Assembly (NCBI GenBank): GCA_002372815.1
Contig: DFIR01000042.1
Location: 1,983 to 22,314, forward strand
Direction of reading: 5' to 3'
Source: Lachnospiraceae bacterium UBA3692
Lineage (GTDB): Bacteria > Bacillota > Clostridia > Lachnospirales > Lachnospiraceae
Length of the DNA: 20,332 nt
Position numbers and translations under genes: made by a program
Notes under the pieces: model-generated
Seen by the model: the letters and a program-made list of their open reading frames with translations, nothing else
Databases searched by the model: none
Told to the model about the DNA's origin: nothing
Part shown: piece by piece, positions 8,029 through 17,414 of the stretch
How the letters are laid out: the number at the start of each line of letters is the position of its first letter
How positions within the stretch are numbered: position 1 is the first letter of the stretch

Positions 8029-8057
8029 ATTATAGCATGCGCATTTCTTCTGCGCAA
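8029..8057 (-). promoter_or_regulatory. rpmE: Sigma-A promoter of rpmE
   Basis: The minus strand has -35 TTGCGC (8057-8052), a 17-nt spacer and -10 TATAAT (8034-8029), preceded by TGC (extended -10). Expected transcription start is near 8022, giving a leader of about 85 nt. The palindrome TGCGCA occurs twice (8051-8056 and 8038-8043), once overlapping the -35 and once in the spacer. It begins 12 bp after the stop codon of the upstream protease gene. Confidence 0.85.
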
Positions 8058-8069
8058 CAGGATTTTTCT

Positions 8070-8900
8070 TTAATTCTCCCGCCGTTTCTGCGCGTCTGAC
8101 GGAGGCTCTCCTCCCCTGTCCGGGAGGACCAGCGTGAGGATCGTCAGCACCAGGAACAGGGCCAGCCAGGCCGGGGCCGTGATGTGGGCCAGCGCGCCGC
8201 GCCAGGACAGCTGCAGCATGACCAGGTTGATCAGTCCATGCAGGAGGATGGGCGGCCATACCGACCGCGTCTGCGCGGCGGCCCTCCCAAGGAGCAGGCC
8301 GACCGGAAAGGCATAGAGCCCGGTGGGTATAGAACCGTGATATATGGCAAAAAGCAGCGCCGTCAGAAGATTCGCCCGCAGGGCCGTGCATCCGCAGGAC
8401 CTCCGCAGCTTCCCGAAGAGCAGGCCCCGGAAGAACAGTTCCTCGATCACCGGCGTCAGGACACCGTACAGGATGCACATGGTCCCCAGGTCCCACACGG
8501 AAGGGATCCCGCCCTCCGGCAGTTCCCAGGCCGGCCGGCTGTCCTGCAGGAAGACCGCGTTCACGCCTGTCCCGCCCAGCGCGAGGGATACGGCGATCTG
8601 CGCGGCGACCGCCCCGGACAGTCCGGACAGGATGAGCAGCACGGTCCTGTTCGAAGCGATGCCGGTGAAAGGTCTGTCCGGAAATCCCGTCTCCCAGCGG
8701 ATCCGGCCGAGATAAGGGAGGCAGGCCACCGCCGCTCCGACTGCCGCGATCAACGCCTGCAGCAGGAGCGCGTGCTCCATCGCCCATACGGCCAGGTCCG
8801 CCCTTGCGGAGACGGCGGAGGACAGCAGGATCCGGAGGACCTCCTGCACCGCCAGGTCTGTGATCGTGAAGAACGCCCACGCGCCCAGGACTTCTCTCAT
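8070..8900 (-). CDS. CPBP-family intramembrane glutamic/metallo-protease (CAAX protease-like)
   Basis: A 276-residue polytopic membrane protein with the three CPBP (Abi/Rce1-like) motifs: EELFFRG with Glu153-Glu154 and Arg158, FAIYH with His188, and HGLIN with His221 and Asn225. These residues sit in predicted helices and form the catalytic site of the family, which cleaves within or near the membrane. Bacterial members process peptides, give bacteriocin immunity or have unknown substrates. About seven or eight hydrophobic segments are visible, and the tail is short and polar. ATG 8900 overlaps the addA stop as ATGA, so translation is coupled to addA and the gene is the end of that operon. 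The open frame continues upstream to 9371, but that part is antisense-free shadow of addA with no membrane character. Substrate unknown. Confidence 0.9.
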   Translation of the reverse strand: MREVLGAWAFFTITDLAVQEVLRILLSSAVSARADLAVWAMEHALLLQALIAAVGAAVACLPYLGRIRWETGFPDRPFTGIASNRTVLLILSGLSGAVAAQIAVSLALGGTGVNAVFLQDSRPAWELPEGGIPSVWDLGTMCILYGVLTPVIEELFFRGLLFGKLRRSCGCTALRANLLTALLFAIYHGSIPTGLYAFPVGLLLGRAAAQTRSVWPPILLHGLINLVMLQLSWRGALAHITAPAWLALFLVLTILTLVLPDRGGEPPSDAQKRREN

Positions 8901-11900
8901 AGCCGCACTTCCTCCTCCAGGGCGAAGGAGTAGAGGATGCGCTCCCGCACGGGGAGCTCCAGGATCCTCTCCAGGGCTTCCGTGTAGCAGTCGATCTGCA
9001 CGCGGTATCTCTCCGCCAGCTCCTCTCCCGTCCGGATCCTGTCCGTCTTGTAATCGATCAGCACGATCCCTCCGTCCTCCACGAAGAAGGCGTCCATGAT
9101 CCCCTGGATCATCACGGTCTCGTCCTGCGGAAGCGTCTCCCGCAGACGGTCGGCGGAGATGCCCAGCACGAAAGGCTGCTCTTTTCGGAGCTGCCCGCTC
9201 TCCGCGGCCCTGGCCATCCTCTTTGCGAGCGTTCCGCGGAAGAAATTGCGCAGCTTCCGGCGCGGCAGGGCCGCCGCCTGCTCCTCCGTGAGCAGGCCGA
9301 GCTCCTGCATCCTGTCGATGAAGGGCTGCGGGTCCTCCGCGATCTCCTCCCTGCGCCGCATGTCGGCGCATTCCATAAATCTGTGCACGGCCGTGCCGTA
9401 CGCGGTGCCGGATACGGCCGCGCGTCTCTCCCCTCCGGCGGCAGGTGCTTCGGTCTCACCGCCCTGCGCCGCCTCTGTGTCCGCAGCTGCCTTGCGGGCG
9501 AAGAAGGGGATGTATTCCTCCCGGGAGGGATCCGGGAACAGCTCCGCGGCGCCTTCTCCGGCGCTGTCCTCTTCGAGCATCATATCCGCCGCCAGTCGCT
9601 CGATCGCCGCGTGTTTGAGCTCCGAGACGCTCGTCTTCAGGCAGAGGTCCCGCAGGTCCTCCCTGGCGTAGCGGCGCGACAGCTTCGTGCGGAGGGCCTC
9701 CGCAAGTGCGGGATCATACAGATCCTCCGCGGTACCGGGCACACCGCTCTCCGCCGCCTGTTCCGCTGCAAGCAGGCCCTCCTTTGCCCGCGCCATGGAG
9801 GCGAGCTCCTCCTGTTCGGAGACCGCCAGGTCCCCGGGCGTGACCACGGAGGAGACGAACAGCGCACTGCCGCTCTCCCCGATCTCCTCGGCCGGCATTC
9901 CCGCCTCCCCGGAGACCGCCGTGTAGATGAGCTGCGCGAAGCAGGACGAGCTCCGCAGCATCTCCGCGGGAAGGGGTCCCTTCCCGTTCATGATCTGTCT
10001 GTAGGCCTCCGCGGTGCTGCTCCAGCCGGCGAAGGTCTTGTCCGGGTCGCCGACCTGCATGGTGAGGAAGAGCTTCTCCTTCGCGCGCGTCATCGCCACG
10101 TAGAGCACCCGCAGCTCCTCACCCAGGCTGTCCCGCAGGATCTTCTCGCCGATCGCCGTCTTGCGCAGCGTGCCGCCGCGGACCCTGTGCCGCGTGTCGG
10201 CCAGGTCCACGCCGATGCCCCAGTCGCTGTCGATGAGCATGCTGCCGCCCCGGTCGTTGCGGAAACTGTAGCGCTTCGCCAGCCCCGAAACAAAGCAGAT
10301 CGGGAACTCCAGGCCCTTGCTCTTGTGGATGGTCATGATCCGCACGACGTCCGCGTTTTCGTCGAGGATATTGGCCTCGCCGGCGTCGAGCTCGCGCTGG
10401 CGGATATTGTCGATGTAGCGGAGGAAGCGGAGGAGGCCCGTGTAGGACATCCGGTCGAAAGCGTCCGCCTGCGCCATCAGGAGCTGCAGGTTGGCCGTCC
10501 GCTGCTCCCCTCCGGGAAGTGCCGCGCAGTAATCGGTATACCCGCTCTCCTCAAACAGTTCTGTGAGAAGCTGTGCGACAGTACAGAAGGGCACACGCTG
10601 CCTCCAGCGGCGGATCTTCTGCAGGAATTCCCCGCACCGGGCGCGAAGCGGCAGGTCCGGCCCGCTCTCCGCGTACTGCTCCAGCGCGTCGCAGAGGCCG
10701 CCTTCCCGGCAGTTCGCCCGGATCATGGCGGTCTCGTCGGAGGTGAAACCTCCGAAGTACCCGTGCATCACACTGTACAGCGCAAGGTCCTGTCTCGGAT
10801 TGAGGAGGACGCGCAGCAGCTGCAGTGCCTCACGGATCTCCCTGGCGGCAAAATAGCCGGTCCGTGAGTCGACGTGGACCGGGATCCCCTGCTTCTCGAA
10901 GACCTCGCGGAACTGCTCGTTCCATCCCGCCGCCGAGCGCAGCAGGATCACGATGTCCCCGTAGCGGGCTGTGCGGAACTTCCCCGGCTCCGTATCCTGC
11001 AGCGGAAAATGGCCGACCAGCTCCCGGATCTTCGCCGCGATCACGGCCGCTTCCTTCTGCGGATTCGTCAGCTCCTCAGCCGGTCCTTCCTCCTCGTCCG
11101 CAGAGTCCTCCGGGAGATCCTCCCCGCCCTTCGTGCAGACATAGAGAAGCTCTGTGCGGTAGGGATCGCCCGCTGCCGCTTCCGGTCCGGGCATCGCATA
11201 GTTCGCGCCGGGCTTCAGGGCAGCCTCGTCGGTGTAATCGATCCCGCCGATCTCCCGCCGCATGATCCGGCGGAAGACCGCGTTGACACCGGCCAGCACT
11301 TCCTCGCGGCTCCGGAAGTTCTGGTCCAGGTCGATGCGCTCCGTCTCCGCGTCGCCGGGGGTGTAGGCGTCGTATTTGTCCATGAAGATCTCCGGACGCG
11401 CCAGACGGAATTTGTAGATGCTCTGCTTCACGTCGCCGACCATGAAGCGGTTGCGGCGGCCCTCCTGCTCCCCGGAGATCATGCCGAGCAGCACTTCCTG
11501 CACCTCGTTGCTGTCCTGGTACTCATCGATCAGGATCTCCTGATAGTGCTTGCGGAAGGCCAGCGCGGTCTCCGAAGGCCCCAGCGTCCCGTCCACCTGC
11601 TCCTGCGTCAGGATCTCCAGCGCGAAGTGTTCCAGGTCGGAGAAATCGATGGCGTTCTTCTCCCTTTTCTCCTCCGCCAGCCTCTCGCGGAACGCGATCG
11701 TCAGGTCGAACAGCTTCTGTACGTGGGGACCGGCTGTCTGCATCTCCTGATACAGGCTCTCCGCGTCCGTTCTGCGGAGCTGTCCCAGCAGGCCGGCGAG
11801 TTTCTTCTTGGCGCCGTCCCGGAGCTTCTTGACGGCCTCCCTCGCGGCGGGATCCACGTCGGGATATTTCTTCGCCGTGAAGGAAGGAAGCTTCGCGAAG

Positions 11901-12757
11901 CTGTGCTGTGCGACAGCGCGCAGGGATTCCAGGAGCGCCTCCGCGGAGACCTCGCCGCCGTTTGCAGGGGGCATGGGCGCGAAGATCTCGTCCCGCTCCG
12001 CCCGCAGGAACTCCTCATACGGGTACGGTCCGCCGCCCTGCAGGCACAGGTTGCACATCAGGTTGTAGTCCATGCGGACGCCTTCCGCCGTCTCCCGCAT
12101 CTGCCGCACACAGCTCTGCAGCCAGGGCTGGCGCAGCAGTTCCTCCGGATCCGCGCAGGTATAGTCGTCCCTGTGCGCGCGGAGCCACACCGGCGGCCGC
12201 GGATGGCTCTCCGCCTGCTGCAGGAGGGCCAGGATCATGTCCGCAAGGCGCCGGTCATCGGCACCCATACAGAAATATTCCTCGCACGCGAGAAAAGACG
12301 GGTCGCCCTCCGCATACTGTTCCTCCAGGAACGCGTCCATGACGTCGGCCCGCAGGAGGTCCGCCTCCGTCTGGTCCATCTGCCGGAACCCGGGGTCCAG
12401 GTCGATCGCGCTGAAATGGTTGCGCAGCACATAGGTGCAGAAGCTGTCGATGGTCGTGATCTGCGCCTTCTGCAGCAGCACCTCCTGGGTCTGCAGATAT
12501 TCGTTCGCGGGGTCCTCCGCGAGTCTCTCGCGCAGGGCCTTTCCGATCCTCTCCCGCATCTCCGACGCCGCGGCCTTCGTGAAGGTCACGACGAGGAGCC
12601 TGTCGATGCCGACAGGCCTCTCCGGGTCGCAGACCATCCCCACGATGCGGCCGGTGAGGACGGCCGTCTTGCCGCTGCCCGCCGCCGCGGACACGAGCAC
12701 GTTGTGCCCCCTCGCGTCCACGACGCGCTGCTGTCTTTCCGTAAACTGGATCGCCAT
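8897..12757 (-). CDS. addA: ATP-dependent helicase/nuclease subunit A (AddA)
   Basis: A 1286-residue UvrD/RecB-like helicase-nuclease, partner of AddB in resecting double-strand breaks for recombination. Walker A is GSGKT at 27-31, followed by TFTKAAASEMRERI (motif Ia). Motif II is the IDEYQDSN segment near residue 405-412. NFRSREE, TIHKSKGLEFPICFV and VLYVAMTRAKEKL are the later superfamily 1A motifs. The C-terminal nuclease domain has GIMDAFF and IDYKTD (about 1231-1236), the PD-(D/E)xK metal-binding core, with the typical QIDCYTEAL helix after it. All helicase and nuclease motifs appear intact. Length is close to the ~1230 residues of B. subtilis AddA. The start lies 12 bp after the addB stop, with GGAG 5 nt upstream, so addBA form an operon in the usual order. 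Confidence 0.97.
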   Translation of the reverse strand: MAIQFTERQQRVVDARGHNVLVSAAAGSGKTAVLTGRIVGMVCDPERPVGIDRLLVVTFTKAAASEMRERIGKALRERLAEDPANEYLQTQEVLLQKAQITTIDSFCTYVLRNHFSAIDLDPGFRQMDQTEADLLRADVMDAFLEEQYAEGDPSFLACEEYFCMGADDRRLADMILALLQQAESHPRPPVWLRAHRDDYTCADPEELLRQPWLQSCVRQMRETAEGVRMDYNLMCNLCLQGGGPYPYEEFLRAERDEIFAPMPPANGGEVSAEALLESLRAVAQHSFAKLPSFTAKKYPDVDPAAREAVKKLRDGAKKKLAGLLGQLRRTDAESLYQEMQTAGPHVQKLFDLTIAFRERLAEEKREKNAIDFSDLEHFALEILTQEQVDGTLGPSETALAFRKHYQEILIDEYQDSNEVQEVLLGMISGEQEGRRNRFMVGDVKQSIYKFRLARPEIFMDKYDAYTPGDAETERIDLDQNFRSREEVLAGVNAVFRRIMRREIGGIDYTDEAALKPGANYAMPGPEAAAGDPYRTELLYVCTKGGEDLPEDSADEEEGPAEELTNPQKEAAVIAAKIRELVGHFPLQDTEPGKFRTARYGDIVILLRSAAGWNEQFREVFEKQGIPVHVDSRTGYFAAREIREALQLLRVLLNPRQDLALYSVMHGYFGGFTSDETAMIRANCREGGLCDALEQYAESGPDLPLRARCGEFLQKIRRWRQRVPFCTVAQLLTELFEESGYTDYCAALPGGEQRTANLQLLMAQADAFDRMSYTGLLRFLRYIDNIRQRELDAGEANILDENADVVRIMTIHKSKGLEFPICFVSGLAKRYSFRNDRGGSMLIDSDWGIGVDLADTRHRVRGGTLRKTAIGEKILRDSLGEELRVLYVAMTRAKEKLFLTMQVGDPDKTFAGWSSTAEAYRQIMNGKGPLPAEMLRSSSCFAQLIYTAVSGEAGMPAEEIGESGSALFVSSVVTPGDLAVSEQEELASMARAKEGLLAAEQAAESGVPGTAEDLYDPALAEALRTKLSRRYAREDLRDLCLKTSVSELKHAAIERLAADMMLEEDSAGEGAAELFPDPSREEYIPFFARKAAADTEAAQGGETEAPAAGGERRAAVSGTAYGTAVHRFMECADMRRREEIAEDPQPFIDRMQELGLLTEEQAAALPRRKLRNFFRGTLAKRMARAAESGQLRKEQPFVLGISADRLRETLPQDETVMIQGIMDAFFVEDGGIVLIDYKTDRIRTGEELAERYRVQIDCYTEALERILELPVRERILYSFALEEEVRL

Positions 12758-12769
12758 ATCTACTCCATG

Positions 12770-15700
12770 TCATCTGCTGTAATGATAGCCGGGTGTCTTG
12801 AGGTCGAACCCGCAGACCTCCCGGAACTCGCAGTATTTGCATGCGCTCTTCTCCGGTTCCGGACGCGCCGGGAAGGCCGAGTGTTCCCCGTCCAGGACCG
12901 CCTCGGCGATCTCCCGGATCTTCGCGCCGACCGTCTCCGTCAGGGCGTCGAATTCCTCCTGCGTGTAGACCTGCGAGCCGGCGCCGGGCGTCCCGTCCTT
13001 CTTTCTGTTGAGCGGGATCACTTTCGAGCGCTTATCGCCGCTGTGGTCCAGCAGCTCCGGATCGGGGCCGCCTGTCCGGACCATGCCGGTGGGACGCATC
13101 CGCCCGAGCATGACCTCCCTGTAAGGGTCCTCCCCGGAATCTGCCTCCGCCGGGTCCGCCACATCCGATTCCTTCAGCACCGGGTCAGTGAGGTGAAAAT
13201 ACAACATGGCCGACGGAAACGCCTTCCTGCCGTCCCCCTCCCCGGAGAGCATCCGGAGCACGGCGTTCATGTAGAGAAGCAGCTGGACCTGCCTGCCCGC
13301 CAGCATCTCCTGCACGTCCAGGTCCCGGTTCCCGGATTTGTAATCGAGGATCTTCACGTACGTGCCCTCTTCCTGCCTGCAGAGGTCCACCCGGTCGATC
13401 TTGCCTCTCAGGAGGAGCTGCCTGCCCCCGGAGAGCGGATAGCGCAGCTGCCCGCCGCGTCTCCCCTCCCCGAAGACCAGTTCGTAGGCCCAGGGCTCGA
13501 AGTCTCCCTGCTCCAGTTGATAGCAGAGTGCCTGCACGCTGCGCAGGAGGATCTCCTCCATCCTGTGCAGGCGGTGTTCGCTGCGCTTCGTCGCGTAAAG
13601 GATCAAATCATGGTAGAGGGCGGCTGTCTCCTCCAGGGCGTCCTTCACCAGCTTCCCGGTCAGTTCCGGGGGGAGCTGCGTCCATTTGACGCCCCGCTCC
13701 CGCAGCATGCCGGAGAACCGCTCCATGCCGGCATGCAGGACCGTCCCCGCGTCCACCGGCCGGAAGATGTATTCCTCCCGCTCCTTCAGCCGCAGTCCGT
13801 AGCGGAGGAACTGCCGCATCATGCAGCCGGCCGCCGTCTCAAGCATCGTCACGCTTCCTTCCAGCGTGTTCCCGTACAGGGCCGCCGCCGTCTCCGGCCG
13901 CAGCTTCTCCGGCGCGTACCGGAAGAAGGCCGCCTCGCGCAGGGCGCGCAGCCGCTCCTTCTCCTCTGTGCCTGCATAGGCATAAAGGGTGCCGTACAGT
14001 GTGACGGCCTCCCTCCCGCTGCGCCCTTCGGACAGCGCGTGCAGGGATGCCGCGGCCTGCGGCATCGCGTCCCGGACACAGCTGATGCCGTCCTCGGGAG
14101 AAGTCTCCTCGGACCTTGTCAGCCGCATCGACGGGAACATCTTCCGAAGCGTCTCGATCAGGTAGGACGGGCGCAGGCTCTTTCCGTCCGCGCCAGTGTC
14201 CGACCAGGACAGGAGCAGCGCGTCCGACGCCTTGGTCATGCCGCGGTAGAGGTAGAACCGCTGCGCGAACATGCGCTCGCGGGGCGCCGGCGCCAGTTCC
14301 AGATTGGATCTCTTGAGGAATTCCCGGTCCATATCCGAGAGGATCCCGCCTTTCGAGGCCGCCTGCGGGATGATGCCGTCGTTCACGCCTGTGACGAAGA
14401 GCACCCGCACCTCCGGCAGGCGCGTCCTGCGGATGTCGCCGACCAGGATCCGGTCCGCCTTCTGCGGGAGCGTCCCGAGGCGCACCGCGCTGCAGCCGGC
14501 TTCCAGCAGTTCCAGATAGTCCTTCGCGGAAATCTCCTCGTCGCCCAGCAGCTGCCAGATCTGCTCCAGCAGATGCATGAGCGCGCCGTAGAGCTGGCGG
14601 TACAGGCGTTCCTGCACCGGATCCCCCGCTGCGGCGAAATCGTCCGCGATCTTCTCCGTGGCTGCAAAGGCGTCCACACCGGTCAGGAAGGCGTAGAGCG
14701 CCTCCGTTCTCTGTCCGGCCGTCATATGCCTGCGCCCGCCGGCCCGCTCCTCCGCAGGACCGGTCAGCGGTTCGAGTTCCGCCAGCAGCCGCCTGCGGGA
14801 GGCCTCATTCTCCTCATCGAAGGCGGTGCTCCATTTCTTTCTCCCCTGGATCCCGTGGCGGAGGCAGTAGTTCTCAAGGCGGTCCGCCTCCTCCGGCGTG
14901 ATGCGGCTGAGGCCGCTGCGCAGATAGCGGAAGACGGATTCGTAGGAGAAGCTCTCCGTGACGACGGACAGCGCGCTGCGGATGCCGTCCGTGAGCGGAC
15001 TCTGCAGGATCATGGAGGTGCGGTCCAGATAGACGGGGATGCCGCTTCTCGCGGCCATCTTCTCGATAAGGGGGCCATACGTGTCGAGATCTCCCGTCAC
15101 GACGGCGATGTCCCGGTAGTCATATCCCTTCTCCAGGACGAGCGAGCGGATCTGCATGCAGACTGCGCGCGCCTCGCTCTCCGGATCCCTCGCGGCCCGG
15201 CACTGCAGCGAGTCCCCCGGATCCTCCGTATAGACCCCCGCCGGGGACCGGAAGATCTCCCTCTCGAGATGCGCCAGGGCCGGCGCGGAGGCGAATCTGC
15301 GGCCTCCGGAGAGGTACAGGTCCTCCCCGTGCGAAGCTCCGGCCGCCTGCGCGATGACGGTGAGATCCCTCACCATCTTCCGGCTGGCGTAGAACAGGGC
15401 CTGCTCACTGCCGATCCTGCCCGCCGCGGCGGCCTCCCACCGCTGTCTCCCGTCCCCGGCGGGGCCGGTGATACTGAAGATCACTTCCTTCGCGCATCCG
15501 AGCAGCTCCCGGATCACGCGGTACTGGACGGGGGTAAAATCCGTGAACCCCTCGAAGACGATCACCGCCCCCTGCACGGAGCGCGCTTTGGGCAGGCAGG
15601 CGGCCAGGAGTCCGGTCGTCTCCTCCGCCGTGATGAATCTGCCCTCCTCGTATTCCGCGAAGGCGCGGTAGAGGACGAGCAGGTCCTTCAGGCGCGCCTC

Positions 15701-16183
15701 AAGAGCGCCCTGCCCGTTTGCTCCGGCGTAAGAGATCAGGGCATCGACCTGGTCGGGCTGCACGTCGTACTGCATGAACTCTGACAGCACGGACTTGACC
15801 TCCGCGATCATGCCCGGCCTGTGGATCCCCTTCTGCAGGACGTCCAGCTGTCCCCGGCAGTCCCCGGCGATCTTGCGCAGCACGAGCATCTTGCCGGTGT
15901 CGTCGATCACGGTCCCGGTCTCCGTACCCGTCTCCTCAAAGATGCGGTGCGCGAGGCGCGCGAAACTGAGCACATCGATGTTCATGATCCCGCCCGACGG
16001 GTCCTCCCTGACCAGGTCGAACTGGGTCTGCATCGTGTACTGTTCCGGAACGATGAAAAGATATTCAGCGGGCTCCTGCGCTCCGCCCTTCTTCAGGGAC
16101 GCGCGCGCCCGCGCGATGATCTCCTGCCGGATCGCGCGGCTCTTGCCGGCGCCGGCACTGCCGATCACAAATCGATAGCTCAT
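12770..16183 (-). CDS. addB: ATP-dependent nuclease subunit B (AddB)
   Basis: A 1137-residue AddB. The N-terminus shows a Walker A loop, GSAGAGKS (8-15), then VPEQYTMQ and an inactivated helicase-like core that in the family recognises Chi. The nuclease domain has ILDYKSGNRDLD and GRQVQLLLYMNAV near residues 960-1000. The iron-sulfur cluster ligands are in place: Cys787, and Cys1115, Cys1118 and Cys1124 near the C-terminus, with the same CxxC-x5-C spacing as B. subtilis AddB. It works with AddA as a heterodimer that degrades DNA ends and loads recombinase. The SD GGAGGAG lies just upstream of ATG 16183. It follows the esterase gene by 27 bp with no terminator or clear promoter, so it may be transcribed with the acyltransferase cassette. 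Confidence 0.97.
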   Translation of the reverse strand: MSYRFVIGSAGAGKSRAIRQEIIARARASLKKGGAQEPAEYLFIVPEQYTMQTQFDLVREDPSGGIMNIDVLSFARLAHRIFEETGTETGTVIDDTGKMLVLRKIAGDCRGQLDVLQKGIHRPGMIAEVKSVLSEFMQYDVQPDQVDALISYAGANGQGALEARLKDLLVLYRAFAEYEEGRFITAEETTGLLAACLPKARSVQGAVIVFEGFTDFTPVQYRVIRELLGCAKEVIFSITGPAGDGRQRWEAAAAGRIGSEQALFYASRKMVRDLTVIAQAAGASHGEDLYLSGGRRFASAPALAHLEREIFRSPAGVYTEDPGDSLQCRAARDPESEARAVCMQIRSLVLEKGYDYRDIAVVTGDLDTYGPLIEKMAARSGIPVYLDRTSMILQSPLTDGIRSALSVVTESFSYESVFRYLRSGLSRITPEEADRLENYCLRHGIQGRKKWSTAFDEENEASRRRLLAELEPLTGPAEERAGGRRHMTAGQRTEALYAFLTGVDAFAATEKIADDFAAAGDPVQERLYRQLYGALMHLLEQIWQLLGDEEISAKDYLELLEAGCSAVRLGTLPQKADRILVGDIRRTRLPEVRVLFVTGVNDGIIPQAASKGGILSDMDREFLKRSNLELAPAPRERMFAQRFYLYRGMTKASDALLLSWSDTGADGKSLRPSYLIETLRKMFPSMRLTRSEETSPEDGISCVRDAMPQAAASLHALSEGRSGREAVTLYGTLYAYAGTEEKERLRALREAAFFRYAPEKLRPETAAALYGNTLEGSVTMLETAAGCMMRQFLRYGLRLKEREEYIFRPVDAGTVLHAGMERFSGMLRERGVKWTQLPPELTGKLVKDALEETAALYHDLILYATKRSEHRLHRMEEILLRSVQALCYQLEQGDFEPWAYELVFGEGRRGGQLRYPLSGGRQLLLRGKIDRVDLCRQEEGTYVKILDYKSGNRDLDVQEMLAGRQVQLLLYMNAVLRMLSGEGDGRKAFPSAMLYFHLTDPVLKESDVADPAEADSGEDPYREVMLGRMRPTGMVRTGGPDPELLDHSGDKRSKVIPLNRKKDGTPGAGSQVYTQEEFDALTETVGAKIREIAEAVLDGEHSAFPARPEPEKSACKYCEFREVCGFDLKTPGYHYSR

Positions 16184-16210
16184 AGTCTCCTCCGGAGTGA
16201 AGAACGCGTG

Positions 16211-17380
16211 TCACTGCAGAAGCTGCAGCCCCTCGTCGCGGACACGGCCGTCCACGGCGTCCCGGAGCCACTCGGCCATGGAAGGCCCGCTCCTGCCCCG
16301 CAGATAGAATTCCGGCTGCCGCAACATCGTGTGGATCGTACCGCCCTTGTAGAGGAACGGGCGGTGCCTGTCATACAGGTAGATCCCGAAGGACGGCGAG
16401 AGCTGCTTCAGCTCTCCCACCATCCTTTCCAGTTCCGCCTGGAAAGCTCTCTGCATGTACTCGCTGGTCATATACTCCTTGTTCTGCAAATCGTTGTAGA
16501 AAGCGCTCAGCAGATAGTCCCTGACGGAGCTCGCGTACAGGCAGCGGTATTTCCCGCCGGACCGCGCATACAGGCCTCTGTACCAGTCGACGGTCATCTC
16601 GTCGCTCTGAAGGTCCGAGAGCTGCCGGAGGGGAATGTTCCAGACCTCCTCCGCGATCCTGTGCCACCCGCCGTATTTAAGCTGCGCGCTGTCCGAGAAC
16701 AGCGTCACGTCCCGGCACTCCGGGTAGAAGACGTCGCAGACCGTCTCCGCGAGGGCCGGTACAGCGAAAGCGCCGGCGCTCTCCCCCGCGATCAGGAGCC
16801 TGCCCGGCGCCGGAAACAGCGTCCTTCCGATCTCCATCGCCTGCAGGAAGTTCCCGTACCCGTGAAAATGCAGGACCTGCGGTGCGCCGTCCTCGTCCCG
16901 GTAGCGGAATTCGCTGCGCCCAAGATGCATATCCCCGGTGGCGTAGGTGATCACGACGAAGTTCCAGTCGTCGAAAGGATTTCTCCCCGGCGCGTTCTCC
17001 GTGATCCCGACGCCGATGTTGAAGACCTCCGTGAAGGGACGGAGGTTGCTCCAGTAATAATTCGGTGCCCAGGCCAGCACCCTTCCTCCCGTCACCGGGT
17101 GGGAGGCTGTATAGCGGTTCCAGGCGATCCCGCCCCCCGAGAGCAGAATACAGAGGGAATCCGACGTCCCTTTTCTCGCATAGATGTGGTAGGCGGACCC
17201 GTCTGCGGTCATCCCGCCCGCCACCGGAATGCGATACCATCTGGACGTCTCCATCCCTCTGCCTTCCGCGGCCTCCTCCGGCGCCAGCTCCGGCGCCGAG
17301 AGCCCGGTGCTGTCAAATGCCTGTCCGATCACCGACTCCGCGCGGTCCCCGAGCCTGACGCGCAGTGTATCCAGCTCCAT
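16211..17380 (-). CDS. Pectin-acetylesterase-fold serine hydrolase, cytoplasmic
   Basis: A 389-residue alpha/beta hydrolase that resembles bacterial members of the pectin acetylesterase (PAE) family. ILLSGGGIAWN (78-88) is the oxyanion-loop strand, ITYATGDMHLG (144-154) the second family motif, and GESAGAF (199-205) the nucleophile elbow with Ser201. Candidate triad partners are Asp230 (FSDSAQL) and His350 (GGTIHTML). The usual GCSAGG elbow is altered to GESAGA. There is no signal peptide or membrane segment, so it should act in the cytosol, which argues against pectin as substrate. The first ~45 residues are not conserved in appearance. It lies 34 bp after the zinc-ribbon membrane protein gene and 27 bp before addB. 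Best called a carbohydrate- or lipid-ester hydrolase of unknown substrate. Confidence 0.75.
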   Translation of the reverse strand: MELDTLRVRLGDRAESVIGQAFDSTGLSAPELAPEEAAEGRGMETSRWYRIPVAGGMTADGSAYHIYARKGTSDSLCILLSGGGIAWNRYTASHPVTGGRVLAWAPNYYWSNLRPFTEVFNIGVGITENAPGRNPFDDWNFVVITYATGDMHLGRSEFRYRDEDGAPQVLHFHGYGNFLQAMEIGRTLFPAPGRLLIAGESAGAFAVPALAETVCDVFYPECRDVTLFSDSAQLKYGGWHRIAEEVWNIPLRQLSDLQSDEMTVDWYRGLYARSGGKYRCLYASSVRDYLLSAFYNDLQNKEYMTSEYMQRAFQAELERMVGELKQLSPSFGIYLYDRHRPFLYKGGTIHTMLRQPEFYLRGRSGPSMAEWLRDAVDGRVRDEGLQLLQ

Positions 17381-17414
17381 GATTCCGAATCTCCGTTGAA
17401 TGTCTGTACGATAG

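Noticed and set aside
8038..8056. TGCGCA/TGCGCA hairpin as terminator of the addBA-protease operon
   Set aside because: The stem has only 6 bp, no T-run follows, and it lies within the rpmE promoter; an operator is a better reading.
7938..8057. N-terminal extension of L31 by 40 residues
   Set aside because: The extra part starts inside the -35 box of the rpmE promoter, so it cannot be transcribed from it, and L31 normally begins at MRQDIHP.
8901..9371. N-terminal extension of the CPBP protease frame
   Set aside because: The extension is Arg/Gly/Asp-rich, overlaps the addA nuclease domain in another frame, and the family fold begins at ATG 8900, which is coupled to the addA stop.
10874..15784. 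Very long open frame on the + strand (1636 codons)
   Set aside because: It is antisense to addA and addB, crosses from one gene to the other, and has the same shadow composition with no motif.
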